This document shows, piece by piece, positions 56,820 through 64,000 of a stretch of DNA of 64,000 bases. This DNA is from Ophiura sarsii. Its lineage: Eukaryota; Echinodermata; Ophiuroidea; Amphilepidida; Ophiuridae. The notes beneath the pieces were generated by a model. It did not search any database. It was given only the letters and a program-made list of their open reading frames with translations, and was not told the origin of the DNA. A program made the translations under genes and the position numbers. The first letter of the stretch is position 1, and each line of letters opens with the position of its first letter. Location: positions 30,959,677 through 31,023,676 of the forward strand of contig CM069456.1 of assembly GCA_035610835.1 (NCBI GenBank), written 5' to 3'.

Positions 56820-56889
56820 GTGGACGGTCCATGGTTGGCGAAAGGTCCACGGTTAGATGGTTAGAATCTATCGTGTGTCCACGGTTGCC

Positions 56890-57430
56890 GATGAAAACGC
56901 ACGCATGCAAATTGTCACACAAAAATGGTTCAAATTGACACACATACAAAGTATCACAACAATGATTCAAATTGACACACATGCAAACTGTCACACACAA
57001 ATGGTTCAAATTGACACACATGCAAACTATTACACAACAATGGTTCAAATTGACACACAAAAATGGATCAAATTGACACACATGCAAAGTGTCACACAAA
57101 TTCAGGAAATATTGCGTTGTGTTTTTAGGGAAGATTTTCAAAAAAAGAGGTAACATATTCGAGTGGTTTCAATGGGAAATGGTGCGTGCAAAGTTTTGTT
57201 GGAGCAGATGCGGGCTAGTTTTCATTATGTCACACAAGAATGGTTCCAATTGACACCCCTGCAAACTGTCACACAAAAATAGTTCAAATTGACACACATG
57301 CAAACTCACACAACAAAGGTTCAAATTGACACACATGCAAACTGTCACACAAAAATGGTTCAAATTGACACCCATCCAAACTCACACAACAAAGGTTCAA
57401 ATTGACACACACGCAAACTGTCACACAAAA
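56890..57430. repeat. 39-bp arrays 4-5 with spacer, copy B
   Basis: Units at 56905-57105 and 57225-57430 are separated by the ~105-bp spacer (AGGAAATATTGC, TTTCAATGGGAAATGGTGCG). The counterpart of 24424-24880, with fewer units. It is cut on the right by a LINE at 57431. Confidence 0.9.
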
Positions 57431-60400
57431 ATTCATTCATTCATTCATTCATAAGATTTATTTACACAGTCCAACAACATACAAATATAACAATATAACA
57501 AAATATAACATCAAGAAAACAGATATATATACAGGAATGGTATGATATCATGAAAGAGATAAATCTAGACGATATATATAGTGACATGAATGATACAAAG
57601 GATAAGCTAATAATAAATATAAAATATCAGGCGATGAGAGTGGTCCAGAGAGGTGATGTTGGAAAGTGTGCGGAGAAGCCATTAAGCCTGGAAGGCTTTA
57701 AGTTTGGCTCCACCGCTGTGAATATCAAGAATTAAAAAAACAACGTATATACTACTACTATAGGAGGTTGTTATGATAAGTAGGGAGATGGTTTGATGAA
57801 GTGAAAATAGTACAATGACAGTGGGCCGGAAATGTAGGTAACGACATGACAAATGTGAAACAAACAAACTCAGAGATACTCAGAGATCAATTTCTTTTTA
57901 TAACTATTTTTGAAGCGGTTTATTTGTGTACAACTAGTTAGAGTAGAGTCAAGCGAGTTCCAGATTTTAGGTCCATTATAGATTATTGAATGACGAAGTA
58001 CTTTAGATTTAATATTATCAATAATAAAGTTATTAGCATTTCTAGTGTTATAATTGTGAAGATCTTTATGTTTAGAGAAGAAACCCCCAAAAGAATTTGG
58101 GAGAGCGTTATTATTGAAACGGAACATAAATAAAGCAGTTTGAAGTTTGTTGATATCGAAGATATTAAGAGTATTAAAGTTGTGAAATAGAGGCATTGAA
58201 TGCGAGTCATATGATGAACCAGCGCAGATACGCAAAGCCTTCTTTTGACAGATAAATAATTTGTCGAGTTTTGTCATATCCGTGCTCGACCATGGGCTTA
58301 GGGATATATGTTTTGATAGAGTAATTGCCCATGCAATGTTGCAATAAGATATGTATGGCAAGACAAGTGTATTATAAAGAGTAAGCAGAATAGAAGAGGG
58401 AAGGTCATAGCGCAATCGCCGGAGTATGCCGATACTTCTAGACACCCGAGTACATGTATTAGCGATGTGAAGTTTCCAGTTTAGATGTTTATCAATGATA
58501 ACGCCGAGGAATTTGGTATGGTTAACAGGTGAAATAGGGGTAGAATCAATAGAAATGGTAGCAGAATGTACGGAGGTATGCCGATTAGAGCCGAATAGAA
58601 TATAATTGGTCTTGCTAACGTTAAGGGAAAGTTTATTAGCCTTGAACCAGTTCGACACATGTTGAAGCTCATCATTAAAGGTAGAAATTAAAGTAGTAAA
58701 ATCAGGGTGTGACATAAAAATGTTGGTGTCATCAGCGAAAAGAACATATGATAATTTCTTTGAAGCATTTGGAATGTCATTCACATAGATCAGGAATAGA
58801 AGGGGTCCGAGTATAGAGCCTTGGGGCACGCCGCATTGAACAGGTAGGAGATTTGAAGAGTGCGAGTTAAAGGACGTAAACTGCTTTCGATTATGAAGAT
58901 AGTTAGAGAGCAAGGCTAGCGGCGTACCTCGGATACCGTAGTGATTTAGTTTAGAGAGAAGGATTGAGTGGTCAATAGTGTCGAAAGCCTTTGACAGGTC
59001 TAGAAATAGGCCAATCGTGTGATGTTTTTTGGAGAGAGCCGAAGAAAGTTTGTTATAAATGTCAACAAGTGCTAGATCGGTTGAGTGGTTTTTCCTGAAC
59101 CCATACTGGTTGTCGTGAAGGAGATCGTATGAGGAAAGGAAATCATAAAGACGGTTGTAGATTAGGCGTTCAAGAATTTTTGAGAAGCATGGCAGAACTG
59201 AGATGGGTCGGTAGTTGGAGAAGGTATGGGGGTCGTCTTTTTTGTAGATGGGTATAACTTTGGCGATCTTGAGAGCAGATGGAAACACACCAGTCATGAT
59301 GGAAAGGTTAAAGATATGGGCCAGGGGCCGAGCGATAAAAGGGGCTATTTGTTTGATGATGCCGGGGTCAATGTCATCAAAGCCAGAACTTTTGCCGTTC
59401 TTAAAAGTACCAGTGATCTTCAGAATCTCCTTATCTGAGACAGGATTTAGAAAAATTGACTTATCAAAAGGTGTCGAAAGGAAGTCAGAATAGTGACGCT
59501 GAGAATTAATCTTGCGAGCCAAATTAGGACCGATTTCAGCAAAGAATTTGTTGAATTTATTCGCAATCTCAGCCTTGTTGGAAATTTTGGAATCGCCATC
59601 AAAGAAGTAGTTTGGGGGTTTCTTCATATTATTTTTACCAATTATTTCATTAATGGTACGCCAAGTTTTATTAGTATTATTTTTATAGCTATCGAATTTT
59701 TCTTTATAATATTTAGTGCGTGAAGTACGTATAAGATGAGTGATTTTATTTCTATATTTAACATAGGAATTCTTGTTATATTCATTGGGCCTTTTCATGA
59801 AAGTTTTATAACGCTTGTTTCTGATATTAATGGATCTGATAATACCTTTAGTAATCCATGGTTTATTTTGTTTACGTTTATTTATTTTAGTGCTTTGTTT
59901 AGGCAGAGATTTATTGTAAATTGATGAAAATTTATCTATGAAGGTATCGTAAGCAATCTCCGCGTCTTTCAGATTTTGCACTACTTCCCAATTTGATTTA
60001 TTAAGAGCAATGCCCAGTGAAGCAATTGACTTTTTATTGATCAGACGTTTATTAATGAATACTTGTTTAGAGTTACTTCTGCTAGTATTATTTGGGGCAT
60101 TAAGTACTTGAAAGATCGGAAAGTGGTCACTGATGTCTGAGAAGAGGATACCTGGTGTTATATTAAGGTTTAGCACATTAGTGAAGATATTGTCAATAAG
60201 AGTGGCTGATTTAGTTGTAACGCGTGTTGGTTTGTCAATAAGCGGATAAAAGGAAGATGAGTAAATAGCATCCAAGAAATCATTAGTCGCACCATGGGTT
60301 TTGTAATTCATGAGATCAAGATTAAAGTCGCCACAAATGAATGTGTTCTTCTTTTCTTTGTTGATCAGGTCAAGACAAGTCAAGAGGTTTTCTTGAAATG

Positions 60401-60488
60401 GATGAGTGACTCTATCAGGTGCTCTATATATGGTGCCAACGATGGTATTTTGATGTTCAGAATCAATGTTCAGAAAAAATGTTCAGAA
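57431..60488 (-). mobile_element. 5'-truncated CR1-like LINE, only in copy B
   Basis: It is inserted into a 39-bp array, which continues at 60489; copy A has an unbroken array. On the minus strand it ends in an ATGAATGAATGAATG tail at 57431-57450 after a ~430-bp 3' UTR. It starts inside the endonuclease near 60488. AAAAAT lies at both edges as a possible target duplication. A TGTTCAGAAAAAA word is doubled at the 5' junction (60463-60488). Confidence 0.88.
57870..60475 (-). pseudogene. CR1-like LINE ORF2, endonuclease end plus intact RT
   Basis: The frame is open from about 60475; a proper start is missing. It begins with endonuclease blocks VGTIYRAP and FICGDFNLDLM (Asp/Asn), then ATLIDNIFTN and SDISDHFPIF (SDH end). 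The RT has SSGFDDIDPGIIK, FSNYRPISVLPCFSK, YGFRKNHSTD, FLDLSKAFDTIDHSILLSKL, GVPQGSILGPLLFLIYVNDI, YVLFADDTNIF (catalytic pair), SLNVSKTNYILF and KFLGVIIDKHLNWK. The C-terminal domain ends with IYNGPKIWNSL and FKNSYKKKLI. About 860 codons carry no stop, so the insertion is recent. The missing N-terminus makes this copy non-autonomous. Confidence 0.92.
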
Positions 60489-61675
60489 AAAATGGTTCAA
60501 ATTGACACCCATCCAAACTCACACAACAAAGGTTCAAATTGACACACACGCAATCTGTCACACAAAAATGGTTCAAATTGACACCCATCCAAACTCGCAC
60601 AACAAAGGTTCAAATTGACACACATGCAAACTGTCACACAAAAATGATTCAAATTGACACACATGCAAACTATCACACAAAAATGGTTAGAATTGACACA
60701 CATGCAAACTATCACACAACAATGGTTAAAATTGACACACATGCAAACTATCACACAAAAATGGTTCAAATTGACACACATGCAAACTGTCACACAAAAA
60801 TGGTTCAAATTGACACCCATCCAAACTATCACGCAACAAAGGTTCAAATTGACACACATGCAAACTGTCACGCAAAAATGGTTCAAATTGACACACATGC
60901 AAACTGTCACACAAAAATGGTTCAAATTGACACCCATGTAAAGTGTCACACAAAAATGGTTCAAATTGACACCCATCCAAACTCACACAAAAATGGTTCA
61001 ACAAGACACATATCAAACTGTCACACAAAAATGGTTCAAATTGACACACGAAAATTGTCACACAGAAATGGTTCAAATTGACACACATGCAAACTGTCAC
61101 ACAAAAATGGTTCAAATTGACACCCATGTAAACTGTCACACAAAAATGGTTCAAATTGACACCCATCCAAACTCACACAAAAATGGTTCAACAAGACACA
61201 TATCAAACTGTCACACAAAAATGGTTCAAATTGACACACGAAAATTGTCACACAGAAATGGTTCAAATTGACACACATGCAAACTATCACACAACCGATG
61301 GTTCAAATTGACACACATGCAAATTGTCACACAAAAATGGTTCAAATTTCACACATGCAAAGTGTCACACAAATTCAGGAAATATTGCATGGTGTTTTTA
61401 GGGAAGATTTTACGAAAAAAGAGGTAACATTTTCGAGCGGTTTCAATGGGAAATGGTGCGTGCAAAGTTTTGTTCAAATTGACACACATGCAAACTGTCA
61501 CACAAAAATGGTTCAAATTGACACTTATGCAAACTGTCATACAAAAAATGGTTCAAATTGACACACATCCCAAACGGTTTAAATTGATACCCATGCACCC
61601 TCACCCCCACCCCACAGAAATGGTTCAACTTGACATCCATGTGAATGTGAACTGTCACACAAATATGGTTTAAAT
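60489..61675. repeat. 39-bp arrays 5-6 with spacer, copy B
   Basis: Units run to 61370, then the ~105-bp spacer (61375-61475), then diverged units to about 61675. A block containing TTCAACAAGACACATATCAA is repeated at about 60995 and 61180, as it is twice in copy A (25270 and 25515), so a higher-order unit of about 190-250 bp is present. Confidence 0.9.
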
Positions 61676-62090
61676 GGACACTCACACAAAATATGGTGTA
61701 TCCGTGAAATTGAATTGTCATACAAATTGACGCACATTTGAACTATGACACAAAGTGGATAAAATAGTCAAACAAAACATTTCAAATTGATACACATGTG
61801 TCCTGTCACCCACAAATATTTGTTGTTGTTGAGAAAATGACTAAAGTGCTAGTGGAGCTCTGAACTTTGACCCCCTTCCAAAGCTTTTTGAAAATGTAAT
61901 AGTTAGATGATTTGTAGTGCTTTTTTAAGCATAACAAATTGGAACTCAAATTTGAAGAAGAAAAAACTGTTGTTGTTGAATATTCACTTCTAAGGATTTT
62001 GTTATTCAAATGGGATCTGTATTTCTATTGTTTAGAAATAGAAAGGGACCCACTAACAGATTTGAATCCTTTCACTCAGTATGGCAATCA

Positions 62091-62124
<34 letters not shown>

Positions 62125-62779
62125 GGGGGAGAAAATGTTGGCTTTTAATTTAGAAATTACCTAATGTTAGCTTCATTGGGTCTGAATTAGACATGTCAAA
62201 GGTAATTTTAACATTTAAAGTCAACATTTTCGATTGTTTGGGATTGGGAATTTAGTTGACGGGGGGGGGGGGGGGGGGTAGACTTTATCCTCCAGTCGTA
62301 CAATACGCTCCACTGCGTTTGCTGTTGTGACGACTGGAAATGTTCCAGCCCAAATGACGGAGCACTTTTTAACGACCGCGCGAGCTGCGGCTTGCACAAA
62401 CACGCGAATAGGGCACTAACGCACACGCGGGCGCGGCGCGGACATTCATCCGAGCCCCGCCCGCGTCGTGCCGGCAGATCTGCGTGGTAATTCACACGCA
62501 TTCATGTGCGTAAATAACATCGGAATTGTGATGTTATTTTGCTCCTTCTATTTTCACGCTTTGTGACCAGTCCCCAAGTGGAGGACCGCGCTATGCATTC
62601 TGGGTATATTAGTTCAGCGGGTGCGGGACGACACTTCGGGGACTGGTGGAACTTGTCTAGGGGGGGGGGGGGGGGGGCAGGCAAGTGAGGAACAAAGGTT
62701 GTAGTGCCGCCATTGCTTTCACTGATGCATTATGGTTCCATCCATTTGCTATCCATTTGAATAATTCTCTCATTTTCAG
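61676..62779. other. Intron before exon c, copy B, with poly-G tracts
   Basis: The left part is decayed 39-bp units and single-copy intron (counterpart of 26351-26791). A poly-G tract of about 30 bases lies at 62093-62123, where copy A has the tRNA-Asn insertion. Positions ~62275-62665 are a GC-rich segment between two poly-G tracts that copy A lacks. Short frames there (60-97 codons) are not recognisable. The last 100 bp are the intron end. Confidence 0.5.
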
Positions 62780-62953
62780 GTGCTGAGGCCAGCAAGCAAG
62801 ATGCAGAGAATCAGCGTCGTAAAGCAGCAATAGAAGACACTATTATCAGCAACTCTACTGTTGGATTCAAGGATGTGGCGGGATTGGTGCAGGCTAAACA
62901 GATCCTGAAGGAAGCTATCATAATGCCAGTGCAATATCCTCAGTTATTTACAG
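62780..62953 (+). CDS. Vps4/katanin-like AAA ATPase, exon c (copy B)
   Basis: This 174-nt exon lies between CATTTTCAG and TTTACAG|GTAATA, in the same phases and with the same protein as 27651-27824. The two nucleotide differences (AGC for AGT, ACT for ACC) are silent, which shows purifying selection or recent common origin. It contains the VGFKDVAGLVQAKQILKEAI start of the AAA module. The Walker A exon is not reached before the window ends. Confidence 0.9.
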
Positions 62954-63462
62954 GTAATAAGTAGTGATGCGCTAATCCAGATCGGGAGCTCTAGATTGGG
63001 CCAATGTTAGCTGGATTGGATCTGGATCGGAGGTGGATATAACGTGTTCTCAAATTCTTTATTAAATATATCGGGATCAGGATCCTCCAATCTGTTTAAT
63101 TATGGATCGGGGATCGGCAATTACGGATCTAAGGTGGATCGGCCCATCATTAGTAATTATGAACCTTGAAAAAAGGTGTTTTTTAATATCTGCAGTTAAA
63201 ATATTTGCCATTTTTGCACCAAAACCAATTAATATGTGACATGATTTAGTCCAATCAGACCAAATGCCACCAATTGAAATGTTAAAGTGCAAAAAATTAG
63301 CGTAGTCGCAAAGTAAGTTGATAACAATTATCAACCTGAATTTTAATCTTAGGGTATCAGATTGTGCCAGATATCAAAAATGTTAACATTATTATATCAT
63401 TCATCTAACTCTGTGCAGTGATGTTAGAGCATATATTATTATTATTATTCATGGTATGATTT
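62954..63462. other. Intron after exon c, copy B
   Basis: Colinear with 27825-28575 except for a 280-bp segment missing here. It includes GGATCGG-type words and a short ATT repeat near 63435. No gene is seen. Confidence 0.5.
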
Positions 63463-63713
63463 GTGACATGTCACGTCAAAATGGACATGTTGGAGGCAAG
63501 GGTCAAATCTGAGTTATTGGTATGACTTAAAAGAGCACATTTTAAGCATTGAAATGATACCATGTTGAAGGTAATCATACTTTGTAAACACAAGATGTGA
63601 TTTGAAGAAGCATATCTTTTTCTATTATTTTCTTTATATTTCACCAAATATATTGGCCTCTATCTCAAAACTGTGTTTGCCGACAACATGTCCTTTTTGA
63701 CGCGACTGGTCAC
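63463..63713. mobile_element. GTGACC-ended MITE, third member
   Basis: 251 bp, with ends GTGACATGTCACGTCAAAAT and inverted GTGACCAGTCGCGTCAAAAA and ATTT on both sides (63459-63462 and 63714-63717). The flanks differ from those of the member at 29460, so it is a separate insertion. Confidence 0.85.
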
Positions 63714-64000
63714 ATTTATAGTCATCGCAGCCAACCAGCTGAATTAGCACAATATTACAATTACAAGTATGCACAAAATATACATAAAAAATGCAGGAGA
63801 TACAAAAATATACAATAAAAACACTAAATTGGTTACCACATAAACTGCTCACAAAAAGTATCGAAACACTTAGAAAATGATTCAATATATAACGGCTCGA
63901 AAGGGTATGCATTAATCGAAGCCAAAAACCAAGTGCATAATTTTGTTCTGCGTATTTTGACACCTCAATCGATGAGATACGATGTTGCGGAGCGGAGTTA
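63714..64000. other. Non-coding end of the window
   Basis: No homology to copy A and no gene seen. A 109-codon minus-strand frame (63634-63963) runs into the MITE and has no recognisable motif. Confidence 0.4.

Larger units (their letters stand above)
31030..63430. repeat. Locus copy B (homologous to 4512-28575)
   Basis: Colinear with copy A from TATATTATAG to a GAGCATA word near 63430. It is longer (about 32 against 24 kb) because of private insertions at 32974, 34362, 40405, 42496, 44819, 46563, 54319, 57431 and 62275. Exon d should follow beyond the window. Confidence 0.85.

Noticed and set aside
62093..62123. Poly-G run as a functional G-quadruplex
   Set aside because: Homopolymer runs of this kind recur at transposon ends here and their length is uncertain; nothing ties them to a gene.

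Overview
This is a piece of an animal (metazoan) nuclear genome. It has split genes with GT-AG introns, several clades of non-LTR retrotransposon, a Ty3/gypsy element, a Helitron, many MITEs, minisatellites and nuclear-type tRNA genes. The repeat style (CAGTGGCGTA-ended elements, poly-G tracts, GCGCGC palindromes) and the heavy structural polymorphism suggest a marine invertebrate, perhaps an echinoderm or hemichordate. The species assignment is only a guess.

Only one host protein gene is supported. It is a divergent Vps4/katanin-like (meiotic clade) AAA ATPase on the + strand, seen as exons 'a' (linker/coiled-coil), 'b' (linker), 'c' (start of the AAA domain) and 'd' (Walker A). Splice phases agree across all four. 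Exons a, b and c occur twice: at 12508-12637, 17713-17842 and 27651-27824 (copy A), and at 36869-36998, 40044-40170 and 62780-62953 (copy B). Exon d (30012-30165) is seen only in copy A. The first exons and everything after Walker A are missing from the window.

The window is two homologous versions of one locus laid end to end: copy A about 4512-28575 and copy B about 31030-63430, with a 100-N assembly gap (30583-30682) between them. Exonic sequence differs at only six bases plus one in-frame codon, five of the six being synonymous. Each copy carries private insertions. Private to A are an RTE-like LINE (4780-7929), a Helitron (19781-21807), a 19-unit exon/5' splice site array (12572-14091) and a TIR element with a tRNA-Asn (26792-27389). 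Private to B are a 660-bp TA-type MITE, a hAT MITE (34362-34673), a 1,372-bp TIR element (40405-41776), a CR1/Jockey-like LINE split by a gypsy element (46563-53850), a 2.5-kb element with a tRNA-Ser-like gene (54319-56819) and a second CR1-like LINE (57431-60488). The gap, and the absence of the 3' half of the gene between the copies, make uncollapsed haplotypes at least as likely as a true tandem duplication.

Layout: 1-4511 is non-coding repeats and MITEs. 4512-12507 (and 31030-36868) holds LINE remnants and a TIR element. 12508-17842 (and 36869-40170) holds exons a and b with an 80-bp array (A only) and a 21-bp minisatellite. 17843-27650 (and 40171-62779) is a huge intron filled by a dispersed 39-bp minisatellite and transposons. 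27651-30582 (and 62780-64000) holds exons c and d and MITEs. Most long open frames in the minisatellites are artefacts of repeat lengths divisible by three.
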